The position numbers and the translations under genes were made by a program. From Aralia elata (Eukaryota > Streptophyta > Magnoliopsida > Apiales > Araliaceae), in contig CM068384.1 of NCBI GenBank assembly GCA_034770075.1, positions 103,165,613 to 103,229,612 of the forward strand: a stretch of DNA of 64,000 nucleotides. Reading direction: 5' to 3'. Under the pieces are notes generated by a model that saw only the letters and a list, made by a program, of their open reading frames with translations, was not told the DNA's origin and searched no databases. Position 1 is the stretch's first letter. Every line of letters begins with the position of its first letter. This document shows, in pieces, positions 1 through 10,094 of this stretch.

Positions 1-403
1 AAGATAAACATTCCCTATTCTCATTTTCTAAAGCATTTTTAAAAAAGATGCTTAACCCTACTGATTGGGGATTGGATCCTAATAGGTCCAGAAAAAATGA
101 CGGGATATCCTAAAATGGATTTAAATTATTGGGATTATAAAGATGCTTGACATTTTTGCTTCTATTATGAGAATCCTCAAAAGAAGCATACCTGGTTCTT
201 TAGAATTTCCCCCGAGTTCGGTAAAAGTGAACTACCAAATTGGTTTATCAATTGGTGGTTTAGATTGGCCTAGAGGCGTTAATACTGCCAACAGAAATTC
301 ATGATCTCTATCTGGAATATAAAAGTATTCATCTGCATCTTAAAGATGCTAAGGTCTCAAAAGGCCTCCATTTGTTCAAATTCTTTATAAATTATAGTTT
401 ACC

Positions 404-832
404 ATGGATCTGGACATGGAATTTCGTTCAATCATGCAAGAAGATTATAATTGTGGTCTTCCCTTTCTCACAAGGAAATATCTTTGCAAATGGTGGGTCA
501 AATGGTCCACAGAAGATACTATTAAAGCTGTCAAGAAGGATTTACTAATCTTTAATGAAATCCTTAAAAAGGTTCAAAGAGAACAAGAAAAACAAGAAAA
601 GCTTAACAACGCTCTCCAGCATTTAAAAAATCAGTTAAAGGAAAATTATCCTATAGCCAGCAAAGCAGAGATAAAGCAATTAATGGTAAAAACATTGGAA
701 AATCAATGGACTTCTGACAATGAAGGAGATGATATCTCTATGATTTCAGCTAAAAGCAACAAAAGTAGCCATCATTATGAAGTCTCTTCAGATACAGAAG
801 AAACAGATGATGAGACGGCAAAAAAAATTTGA
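404..832 (+). pseudogene. Retroelement ORF fragment, pararetrovirus-like (tentative)
   Basis: A 142-residue open frame. It starts mid-protein: the bases upstream (about 190-400) also read as protein in broken frames, with tryptophan-rich pieces such as PNWFINWW and PWIWTW. The N-terminal third holds a WWVKW motif, the middle is a charged, coiled-coil-like Lys/Glu/Gln stretch (about residues 45-90), and the tail is Ser/Asp/Glu-rich. After the stop another acidic-to-basic stretch continues in a shifted frame to about 950. Immediately downstream lies a promoter/poly(A) region, the order expected where a coding region abuts the genomic promoter of a caulimovirid-like pararetrovirus. I see no reverse transcriptase, protease or movement domain, so the family is inferred from layout and general flavour only. 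An LTR-retrotransposon Gag-like fragment is the main alternative. It is broken and not expected to be functional. Confidence 0.4.
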
Positions 833-1034
833 TGCTAAAATGAAAACGATTATCGATGGTGAAGATTCGGATGATCCAGACTTGGATACTAAGCCAGAAA
901 TACATGCACCTGTCGATCTCTGTCTTAAAGAAAAAGAGAAAGCTAAAAAGTAAAAAGCTAAAAGCAAGAACAAGTCTTAGGCACATCATCCACGGTTGAA
1001 AAAGACTAAAATGACAAAATTCCTTTATTAAAGT

Positions 1035-1369
1035 TACTTTATTAAAGTTACTTTAATTTTAGCTAAAAGCTAGATTCCTCCATTATTTAGGTTTTGTTTT
1101 TTATGGCTAACAACCTTGTATAAATAGAGGCTCGATCCTTAGTTGTAAGTAAGCTTTTAGGTTCTCTCTCTCAAGTTTCTTTCTTTTCTCTCTCTAGTTT
1201 TCTTACTTTGAAATCTTGTAATTGATCTCCCTTTGTACATATTGTGTGGCAATAAAAGAAAGGCTTCCATGGAGTATCCATGTAAGTCTTCTTAATCTAT
1301 CTTTGTTTTATTTTTTAGTTTCTGTTTTAATTACTTATAGCCTAAATTATTAGTCGTTTAACTGTCGTT
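1035..1369 (+). repeat. Left arm of long inverted repeat, promoter/leader unit
   Basis: This roughly 335 bp segment reappears in inverse complement at about 2921-3262 with only scattered differences. It includes a TATA box, a CT-rich leader (CTCTCTCTCAAGTTTC) and an AATAAA-type signal followed by GT-rich sequence. Such a compact promoter-leader-poly(A) unit is what an LTR or a pararetrovirus intergenic region carries. Confidence 0.75.
1119..1262 (+). promoter_or_regulatory. TATA box, CT-rich leader and poly(A) signal
   Basis: TATAAATAG at about 1121 is followed by a pyrimidine-rich leader (about 1160-1205) and a CAATAAAAG signal at about 1250. The inverted copy carries the same elements on the minus strand, with its TATA box near 3170-3180. 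The inference is a retroelement transcription start and end region; activity is unknown. Confidence 0.5.
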
Positions 1370-1417
1370 CTTGTCTATCTTGATATCTCTATGATTTTAG
1401 CTAAAAACAGCAAAAGT

Positions 1418-1470
1418 AGCCATCATTATTTAGTCTCTTCAGATACAAAAGAGACTAAATAATGATGGCT
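1418..1470. repeat. Perfect 22-bp-arm hairpin
   Basis: Bases 1418-1439 are the exact reverse complement of 1449-1470, with a 9-base loop. The left arm repeats, with a few changes, sequence from inside the ORF near 765-795. This looks like a recombination junction where the same strand was copied back on itself. Confidence 0.85.
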
Positions 1471-1833
1471 AAACATTTAGAACATTTTCATTTAATGAGT
1501 TGTCCATTAAGGAGCATCTTTTAGGTGCGCGTCATTTTCGGAATAACTTTAGAAAAAATATGAAAGGATTAAAGTTGCTATGGGGTCCAATGTGTACCCC
1601 GACTTTATCTTTTACTCTATTCTAATTTGATTCCATTTTTAAATCCAAGTCTTAAGTGTAGTATAAAGAGCCAGCATGGTAACCAAAAGAGGCATTCTCT
1701 AGCATCCTCTTGCTTACATTTTTATATGTTCTCCCCTCTCCCGAGTAATCCTCCTCTTGGAAAACCTTCCTTGTAAATTATTTCAGTTTTAATAAATTAT
1801 CAGGATTCTAGCATCTTCTATTAGTTTTGATTT

Positions 1834-2250
1834 CCCTTCTCCATCTTTGGTAGCTTAAGAGCTTTCCCGAAAGGGAAAACCTTTCCAGTAGTTTAAGGTA
1901 TGACTTAACTCCCCACCAAAAATATTTAATTTCTGCATGTACATAGTTTTCATTTTCAGTCTCTTTCATTATTCTGTTTATAATAGTTTTAGCTTATTGT
2001 TCATATGTCTTAGATTATTAGTCTGTTTTCAGTTTTAATTTTCGTTCTCCATCTTTGGTAGCTTAAGGGATTTCCTGAAAGGGAAAACCTTTCCAGTAGT
2101 TTAAGGTATAGCTTAACTCCCCACCAAAAATATTTAATTTTTGCATGTACATAGTTTTCATATTTAGTCTCTTTCATTATTCTGTTTATAATAGTTTTAG
2201 CTTATTGTTCATATGTCTTAGATTATTAGTCTATTTAAAGTCGTTCCTGT
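1834..2250 (+). repeat. Two direct copies of a ~200 bp retroelement segment
   Basis: Copies at about 1834-2025 and 2043-2250 share GGTAGCTTAAG, GGGAAAACCTTTCCAG and CCCCACCAAAAATATTTAA in the same order. A third copy lies inverted at about 3267-3470. Upstream (about 1660-1800) is a second TATA (GTATAAAGAGCC) and an AATAAA. No ORF is carried. Confidence 0.75.
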
Positions 2251-2326
2251 CCTTCTTTGGTAACATAGCCATTTACTGATAATCTAGGAGAAGATAATCA
2301 TATTAGGATTACATGATTAATTATAA

Positions 2327-2685
2327 TCTATTGAGGGCAATGCAGGAAATTTATTATAATCTGTTGAGGGCCATGCAGGAGATTTATTATAATCTGTTAA
2401 GGGCCATGCATGGGTGATCATATTGATCTATTTTGTTTTACTGTAGTCTAGTGGTTCGACATCCAAGTCGCGTATTCTGGTGGAACGTTGTAGCCGTGTG
2501 ATGGCGTTGTAATTCCTTATTCCAGTCATAAATCGTTGACAGTCGAGCTAGACTTATAGTAGGCCATTATAGATTTGATATGAAAATCTGATGCTAGGTC
2601 ATGCCAGATTATAGTTTATCATGATGCTAGGTCGTGCCAGATTATAGTATATCATGATGCTAGGTCGTGCTAGGTTATAATTTAT
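2327..2685 (+). repeat. Two short tandem-repeat arrays
   Basis: About 2327-2410 holds three copies of a unit near 35-40 bp built around GAGGGCCATGCAGG and TTTATTATAATCTGTT. About 2588-2685 holds three copies of a unit near 35-40 bp built around GATGCTAGGTCGTGCCAG. The sequence between them has no coding potential. Confidence 0.7.
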
Positions 2686-2920
2686 CTTAAGGATCATTCG
2701 TACTACATTCTTATCTTTCTAAGCAATCTTTATGATTATAAAAGGTCTTTCTTAATACTTTGGACCTAATACCGCTGTTGTTAAAAAAAAGAGATTAAAA
2801 ATGCAAAAAATTAAAAATCATAAAAATTAAAATATTCATAAAATTGGGGAATTTTAGGTCGTAACTTAGCTACACATAGGATTGGTAAGTACCAAGTAGG
2901 TAATGACATTGAGGGTACAG

Positions 2921-3262
2921 TTAAACGACTAATAATTTAGTATATAAACAAGTTATAAGATAAGTAATTAAAACAGAAACTGAAAATAAAACAAAGATAG
3001 ATTAAGAAGACTTACATGGAGACTCCATGGAAGCCTTTCTTTTATTGCAACACAATATGTACAAAGGGAGATCAATTACAAGATTTCAAAGTAAGAAAAC
3101 TAAAGAGAGAAAAGAAAGAAACTTGAGAGAGAGAACCTAAAAGCTTACATACAACTGAGGATTGAGCCTCTATTTATACAAGGTTATTAGCATAAAAAAC
3201 AAAACTTCAATAATGGAGGAATCTAGCTTTTAGCTAAAGTTAAAGTAACTTTAATAAAGTAG
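2921..3262 (-). repeat. Right arm of long inverted repeat
   Basis: This is the inverse copy of 1035-1369. Matching landmarks in reverse order include the loop-proximal GTTAAACGACTAATAATTTAG, the poly(A) signal, the CT-rich leader and the TATA box. The two arms are separated by about 1.55 kb. Confidence 0.75.
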
Positions 3263-3266
3263 CAAG

Positions 3267-3470
3267 AACGACTTTAAATAGACTAATAATCTAAGACATA
3301 TGAACAATAAGCTAAAACTATTATACACAAAATAATGAAAGAGACTGAAATGAAAACTATGTACATGCATAAATTAATTATTTTTGGTGGGGAGTTAAGT
3401 CATACCTTAAACTACTGGAAAGGTTTTCCCTTTCGGAAAATCCCTTAAGCTACCAAAGATTGAGAAGGGA
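3267..3470 (-). repeat. Inverted third copy of the ~200 bp segment
   Basis: This is the inverse complement of 2043-2250, directly abutting the right arm. In the left half of the block the order is arm, then direct copies; here the order is inverted, so the block is roughly palindromic. About 3480-3530 repeats GGGAAATCAAAACTGAATAG twice. Confidence 0.7.
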
Positions 3471-3540
3471 AATCAAAACTGAATAGAGGATGCTGGAGAA
3501 GGGAAATCAAAACTGAATAGAGCCCAAAACGTTAAACACA

Positions 3541-4009
3541 CCCAAAATCGGGTTGCAAATAAATCTTGAAGCCCAAATGGTCGGACCCCTGACTACCACA
3601 TTGCCTTCCTCTACGGGAGAAAATGAAAAAGAGAATCTCAGTTTAGAAAAGCAAATTGTTGTCCTCCGAAGGTCGACTAACGCTTATTAAACATGTTCTA
3701 GTCTTCCGATGCATATGTCAAAGTTTTTCCTTAATTAGCCAACCTACACTTCGGTTGGAATAGGATGACTCAGTGTCAGGAAAAGTAAGCCCCCCTTGCC
3801 TTGATTGAATTTGAGATGAATTCATTCCAAATAAAGGAATGCGATTGTGTTGAAGTGACCATTTGGTTGGATCCACTAAAATATGAGTCAATCTCAACAA
3901 TACTGGTTGACAAAATCTGATTATGAGCAGTTGCAACAAATTTCTAAATTGAATTGGTGGAAGTCTTGTTTGGATGGTTGTTTTTTATGGTGTTGCAGTT
4001 TACAGAGAC
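3541..4009. other. Unassigned stretch, no gene seen
   Basis: This is low-complexity-free but non-coding-looking sequence between the retroelement block and the DUF247 cluster. The one short open frame here (minus strand, 73 codons) has no recognisable motif and is not called. Confidence 0.5.
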
Positions 4010-4165
4010 AATTGTTAGGAATTCACAAGTGAGTTGAAGTCTCAAAGAAAAAAAGTACAAGAGTGAAAGACTAATATATATGAATCGGTCAAAAACTTGA
4101 TGAATTAAGATTTTGAGTTAAGTTGAGTTCCAAACATGTTAGTGTGTTGTGCACGCGACGCAACA
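4010..4165 (+). pseudogene. 3'-flank remnant of a lost DUF247 copy
   Basis: This stretch matches the sequence just after the stop codon of DUF247 gene A (about 6650-6790). Shared landmarks are GAATTCACA(A/G)GTGAGTTG, GAGTGAAAGACTAATATA and GTTGAGTTC(C/T)AAACATGT. Its position upstream of gene A implies a tandem array in which an earlier copy has lost its coding part. Confidence 0.6.
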
Positions 4166-4279
4166 GACCCGGTGAGAAAACCATAAAACCAATATTAATT
4201 GCTCTGGTTGATGGGCTACTTTTGCATCTACCACAAGAAAACCATAAAGCTTCAAGTAGGTAATAACAATATTAATATT

Positions 4280-4498
4280 CGGAAATCCCTTACTTGGTCT
4301 AAAAGCCTATATATACTATGTTGCTAACAAATAGAAAAAAAGTATATATCTGCATGGATATATAACTGGCTGTGGCAGGGGAAGATTCCAAATGTATGTT
4401 GCAAGAAAGTATGAAGAATTAATAAATAAATAAACAAATGTTGAACGTTTGTTCCATCTTCCAAGCAGCTTTCTTGTTGAACTGGAAGGATAGATCAA
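4280..4498 (+). promoter_or_regulatory. DUF247 gene A upstream region
   Basis: A TATA-like CTATATATA lies at about 4308-4316. A 41-base block at 4351-4391 is identical to one in front of gene B (55949-55989), and the surrounding roughly 150 bp is also similar. Poly(A/T) and AATAAATAAATAAA spacers follow, then the ATG at 4499. Confidence 0.6.
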
Positions 4499-6633
4499 AT
4501 GGGAAAATTAGTAAAAGAGGAGTGGGTGATTAAAGTAAATAATGAACTGAAACAAATTGAAGATAGTTCAACAACAGAGATGGAGCAATACTGGAAAAAA
4601 CGGTCCATATATCGTTTACCAGCATGTGTTGCAGATCAAAACAAGAAAGCCTACAACGCCTACAAACCCCAGGCTGTGTCCTTCGGGCCTTATCATCACG
4701 GCCAGAAACATTTACAGCCGATGGAGGAGCACAAGCACCGAGCTCTCCTTCAGTTCCTGAAAAGATCAAATAAGCCCCTGGAGTGTTACATCGAGTCTTT
4801 GGCCCCCGTGGTGCAGGATTTGAGGGACGCGTACAATTCCCTGGATGCTGCCTGGAAACAGGATACAGATGCATTCTTGCAGCTGATGATTCTCGATGGA
4901 TGTTTCATGCTCGAAATCTTGCACAAAGCAGTAAGAGTTGATGATTCTCATCAAGCTTGGAAGAGTAGCAGCAGGTTAAGCTTGGATGATGATGATTACG
5001 CGAGCAATGATCCGGTCTTTAGTAATCATGGGAAGCTGTATATTATGCCATACATTAAGCGTGATATGCTCATGATTGAAAATCAACTTCCCATGATTCT
5101 CCTCCATAATCTGCTAGCTGTTCAAAATGATACTGGGAAGGTAACTCATAAATTAATTTTGACCAATTCCCTAATTTCTCTCTGCATCTCTACTTGGTCT
5201 CGTCTGTCAAGGCTATAGAAATATACTGCATCTGTATATTAGAGTTGCGTATAATGGCTTTTCAACAATGCAATATTTTCCTATAGTCTTGACAAATGAC
5301 TTTCAATGTTGAACTTCATAGAATCCGACAATTTTTAAGCTCATTGAATTCGAATTCGGTGAAGTTAAAAATTGGCAAGCAATTTGTCAAGGCTATCCGT
5401 ATAGTTATACAGAGTTGCACATGATGACTTTTCAGCAATTCAACATTTTCCTATAGATTGACAAATGGCTTGGCAATTTTTAATTTCACCAATCTATCAA
5501 GGCTATAATAAAATGTTGTATCCGTAGAGCACAGAGTTGTGTATGATGACTTCTCAAGAATGCAGGATTTCCCTATAGTCTTAACAAATGGCTAGACTAT
5601 TTTTTAACTTTACATAATTTAGATACGGTGAAGTTAAAATTTGTCGAGCAATTTGTTAAGGCTACATAAAAATGTTGCATAGCATACGATGGCTATTTCA
5701 ACAATATAACATTTTTTTATAGCCTTGACAAATAGCTTGACAATTTTTAACTGCACCAACCGAATCATGATCACCTATTAACTAGTATTTACATAACTCA
5801 TACTATAGTATGAGGAGTTTGTTAACAATCTTATACTCAAGTTCTCCGAATCCTGATCCTCTATTAACTAATATTAATTTGTACAACTAATATTGCAGCA
5901 TGAGGAGGAGTTCATTAACAATCTTATACTCAAGTTCTACTTCACCAGTGCACCTGTCTCGAGCATGGGGAAATGTCTCCACGTACTGGACTTATACAGG
6001 AAGAGCCTACTTTTTGAAGACCACCACAAGAAATCTCGCCGCCCTCACCTGAAAACTTATAGTATGGTTCATGAAAGTAATGACGAGATAATAAGATCAG
6101 CAATGGAGCTAAATGAAGCTGGGATCAAATTCAGGAAAAGTAAAACTGGAAGCCTTAAAGACATCTCATTCCATCGAGGGGTCCTAAGGCTCCCTCGTGT
6201 CGTCGTGGATGATGCAACAGAATCGATGTTCCTGAACCTAATCGCATTCGAGAGATTCCATGTTGGCGCAGGGAACGAGGTGACCTCGTACATCTTTTTT
6301 ATGGACAGCATTATTGACAATGCCAAAGATGTTACACTCCTAAACTCACAAGGTATTATCCAGAATGCCATTGGAAGCGACAAAGCTGTGGCAAAACTAT
6401 TCAACTCTTTGTCCAAGGATATCACGCTTGAACCGGATAGCAGCCTAGATATTGTGCATAAAAATGTTAACAACTATTGCAGGAAGCCTTGGAATAAATG
6501 GCGTGCAAATCTTATACATACCTACTTCAAGAATCCTTGGGCTATTTTGTCTGTCGTCGCAGCAATTTTCCTCTTTGCGCTCACTATTATTCAGACAATC
6601 TACACCGTTTTTCCATACTACAAATCCGGTTAA
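4499..6633 (+). CDS. DUF247 (UPF0481) membrane-anchored protein, gene A
   Basis: Two exons, 4499-5140 and 5899-6633, join in phase 0 (214 + 244 codons) to give 458 residues with no stop or frameshift. The family (Pfam PF03140) is plant-specific, with largely unknown function in eudicots; in grasses DUF247 genes sit at the self-incompatibility S and Z loci. Family marks are visible: SIYRLPACV near residue 37, VSFGPYHHG near 60, MILDGCFMLEIL near 130, an IENQLP segment near 195, then a C-terminal domain (exon 2) with RFHVGAGNEVTSY. It ends in a hydrophobic helix, AILSVVAAIFLFALTIIQTI, and a short polar tail, so a C-tail-anchored membrane protein is likely. Donor is AAG|GTAACT, acceptor TTGCAG. 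The ATG is the first in frame after the conserved upstream block. Length is typical of the family. Confidence 0.9.
5141..5898 (+). repeat. Gene A intron with four degenerate repeats and a decoy acceptor
   Basis: The 758 bp intron is largely four imperfect units of roughly 110-170 bp, each starting AAGGCTA and containing an ACATTTTCCTATAG-like core and TTGACAAATGGCTT. Near the 3' end a copy of the acceptor and exon-2 start occurs at 5809 onward. Read from there, the frame hits TGA at 5854-5856. Confidence 0.7.
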
Positions 6634-7766
6634 TTCTTCATTCCCTGTTAAGAATTCACAGGTGAGTTGGGATCCCACATTGAATAAATAATAAAAGAGT
6701 GAAAGACTAATATACATGAATGATCCCACTACCTAATAGTTAAGTTTTTGAGTCGAGTTGAGTTCTAAACATGTGCGTTAGTGCCTTGTGTGTGCGTCCG
6801 GGGCTTTCTGGTCCTTCCCCAACATTCCCTACTCATGGCGGAAGCAATATAAATGTGAAGATGGATTTTGTTTTTTGCTTTTCTGGTAGAATGAGGCTTA
6901 TACTGGATCGGTTATTGCTATATAGAGTGAATTTTTTATTTTATTTTTATTTTTATGAATTCTGCCTTGGAACTTGATTTTGATTGTGTGACTTGGTTAT
7001 TGCTATATATTGTGGATTTTTTTTTTTTTATTTCTGATGAATTCAGCCTTGGAACTTGATTTTGATTGTGTGACTTGGTGATGCAGGTTCTATCCTGCTT
7101 TTTTGTATCTTGAGTGTACATGGGTGGTTGCTCCCTTGGTGCTTTTTGAATCAATTTATTACTTATCAAAAAAGGGAGAAAACTGAATTTCAGCTCTGTT
7201 TTCTGTGTAGGGTGGGGTGTATATATCTTGAGAATTTCTATAGAGATGTACAGGGCTTCTAAACTAAATATTGACAATGTTCTAAACTTAGTTTCCATCA
7301 ACTTTCTCATATGTTTCCTTTTTTATATATATTCCCTTACATTATGGATGAATTCATATGTAGTATATCTAAATACATGATAATATACATGATAATGGTT
7401 TATCCTCCAAAATGATCATCAAATACACTATTTTTCATTTTATTCCTTCCTCATTCCATTCCCTCAATCCAAACGTAGATTCTAACTCTGCAAAACCCGT
7501 CTTGGTTGATCCAAATACTCACAATTGCCGCAAGCAAATATATTAACTACAGTTGTGGTCTATGAAGGATTGGATTGGTAAGAGTTCAACTTTTCTAGAA
7601 CTGTTATGCTTAGTTGTGGTCTTTGAAGGATCAACTTAAAATGCTATTTGGTTTTTTACATGTTAATATTTTGGGCTGTTTTCAAATTTTATTTATTATT
7701 TATTTATTTTTAATGATAAAATTTTCATTTTTTTAAATTTTTTTATTCTTTAAGTTAATTTTTTGT

Positions 7767-7816
<50 letters not shown>

Positions 7817-8215
7817 TGTGATTTAGATTTTTTAATGTTTTTTGAGCAATCTATGTTCCACTTTCTTATTTTGATATAAAGAAAATTTTGTACTAATAAT
7901 TATGAATTAAACATGATTTTTCTTAATCTTCTATTCAAAATATTTTGAGATCCCTTTAGCGGGAGTAGTTCGCGAGCAATGCAATACAATATAATAAAAT
8001 ATTTTATTTAATAATAAAACTCAATTATGTACTATATAAATACTATATTTCGTTTTTAATAATAAATTGAGCAATTGTGGTGAACTCATTAAATAGTATA
8101 ACATACCAAGTTATTGTAGGTGTGGTGCAATAGATTAAGAACATACCAAGTTGACTGGGAGATTGATGATTATCGGTGTATTTTATTACTAATAAACTTG
8201 ATGCACGATAATATA

Positions 8216-8261
<46 letters not shown>
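6634..8261. other. Gene A 3' flank, AT-rich, no further gene
   Basis: It includes a duplicated block (about 6956-7005 and 7041-7095) carrying CCTTGGAACTTGATTTTGA; part of the same block recurs after gene B near 58270. It also holds an (AC)n(AT)n microsatellite at about 7766-7816 and an (AT)n tract at about 8206-8260 that abuts the Mutator-like element. No coding sequence was found. Confidence 0.6.
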
Positions 8262-8262
<1 letters not shown>

Positions 8263-8360
8263 GGACCGATCCATAGCCAACGTTGTCAACTTAAGGTTAT
8301 CCTTACAACACATCGTGACCCTCCATCCGAAGATCAAACGGTTAAATAAACCACCCATCC

Positions 8361-8645
8361 GCAGTGTTGTTTCTAGTATTCCGTAATTTAATACTGCGGA
8401 CAAGACTAATGACCAATATACCCCTCCGTTCATTACTCCCACATCCACAGTTTAATACTGCAGATGCTAAGTATGTTCTTAAATGCAGAACGATGCCGTT
8501 TTAAGTTGGAAACTCAAAGGTCCCGTCCGCAGGTTAATACTGCAGACGCTAGGTCTATGAAAATGACGCTGTTTTTTCTAGGAAATTGAGAAGTCTCGTC
8601 TGCAGTATTAAACTGCGGATGCTAGGTCTCCTATATATAATAAGG
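8361..8645 (+). repeat. MULE left terminal repeats, palindromic 23-bp unit
   Basis: Variants of a near-palindrome, GTCCGCAGT-TTA-ATACTGCGGAC, occur at about 8384, 8449, 8529 and 8607, spaced 60-80 bp apart and alternating in direction. A copy occurs in the right terminal region near 25150. Confidence 0.7.
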
Positions 8646-9219
8646 TCAAGTACTGCAAACTGATCTGGAGCGATAGGTAGAGTTCGAATTAAGGCTCAAG
8701 AATTTTCTATTTCTTCTTGCAAATTCTTATTCTTGTTGATTCATATGATCTGTCTTGAAGAGACATGCGTGGCTAATAAATTGGAAGGATCTGTATGTTG
8801 AAAACACTTCAGCCCACTGACTCTTTTTATCCATCCTTTCAAATTGTTTTACCACGTGTGTTTCTCATCATCCCAGATTACTTGAATATGTAACAACTAA
8901 CAAGAATATGCAAGGGAACTAGATGATTTTCAGCTTTAATAAACTAATATTTATATTGTTGGATCTCAACTCATATTTAAAGTACCGATCTGGGACGAGT
9001 ACCGATCTACGAAATTTCTATTTAGAATAGAAGATTTCAAAAAATGGATGGGTTGTTTCAACGAGATTCAATCTGAGATGTCTCAAAATGTGCTGCTAGG
9101 ATGGATCAATTGTTTAGCTCTACTATGCAAACCTAGCAGAGTTAGTGGCGGAGCTAAACAATTGCATAGCAGAGCTAAACAATTGACCCATCCTGGCAGC
9201 ACATTTTGAGTACTAGAGT

Positions 9220-9560
9220 CCACAGAATTAAACTGCGGACGAGACTTACTTAAAAAATGGCGTCGTTTCCCCTTCATAATACTGCAGACAGGACGGGACT
9301 TACTTAAAAATGGCATCGTTTCCCCTTCTTTACCATACCTAGCGTCAGTAGAATTAAACTGCGGACGAGACTTACTTAAAAAACGACGTCGTTTCCCCTT
9401 CATAATACTGCAGACGGGATAAGACTTACTTAAAAACGGCATCGGTTCCTCTTCTTTGCCATACTTAGCGTCCGCGGTATTAAACTGCGGACGAGACTTA
9501 CTTAAAAATGGCGCCGTTTCCCCTTTTTTGCCATACTTAGTGTCCGAAGTATTCTCTGGG
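9220..9560 (+). repeat. Internal array of the MULE palindromic unit
   Basis: Five to six units of about 60 bp, each combining AATTAAACTGCGGACGAGAC or AATACTGCAGAC with ACTTACTTAAAAA and a GTCGTTTCCCCTTC segment. The short open frames that run through it are a product of the repeats, not a gene. A TCA/CAT microsatellite follows at about 9896-9940. Confidence 0.7.
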
Positions 9561-9897
9561 GAACCACCCAAAAATATTAGCATTTCAAAAAGCAACAGGA
9601 TTTTACGAACATGCAGTTACATACATATAGAGCCAGAGCAAAAGCAAACAATAACAATTTATTTGTATAAAAATGTCAAAATCACTCGAGAAAAATGAAA
9701 TTATGAAGATTCAATCCTTTTCAAGCCTAAAGCTTTATAATGGTTCCGCTTATCATGGTTTGTAAAGATTCCGCATATTGCACACTTTCGAAGTAGCTTC
9801 TATCCTGCAAATTGTTCGACAACACTTTTCAACCGTGTTGTTTTTTTACGACCTTTTATCTACGAACATATTGGATCAAACACAGGATCATTGGAAG

Positions 9898-9936
<39 letters not shown>

Positions 9937-10094
9937 TATCATCGCACAATTTCATAGCGACCCCAATATTGATAACATGCAGGTAGCACATTGTCGTCCG
10001 GTCTTATTTTCACACATTCTACAGGGATTTTGGCCACAATTTTGTGCTTACGATCTAGCAGTTGATGAACATAATATGTGGTTTCTTTAGAAGA

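Noticed and set aside
4530..4874. 114-codon minus-strand frame opposite DUF247 gene A
   Set aside because: It is a shadow of the conserved plus-strand exon; the paralogous exon in gene B does not keep it.
7771..8260. (AC)n/(AT)n tracts near the MULE left end as possible regulatory or origin sequence
   Set aside because: They are simple microsatellites with no associated motif; such tracts recur at 12941, 28920, 38606 and 58438.
9083..9595. 170-codon minus-strand open frame with repeated FLSKSRPQFN segments
   Set aside because: The frame tracks the ~60-bp MULE repeat array; protein repetition follows directly from the DNA repeats and no domain is present.
9891..9945. Poly-isoleucine frame over the CAT repeat
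   Set aside because: It is a translation of a trinucleotide microsatellite, not a gene.
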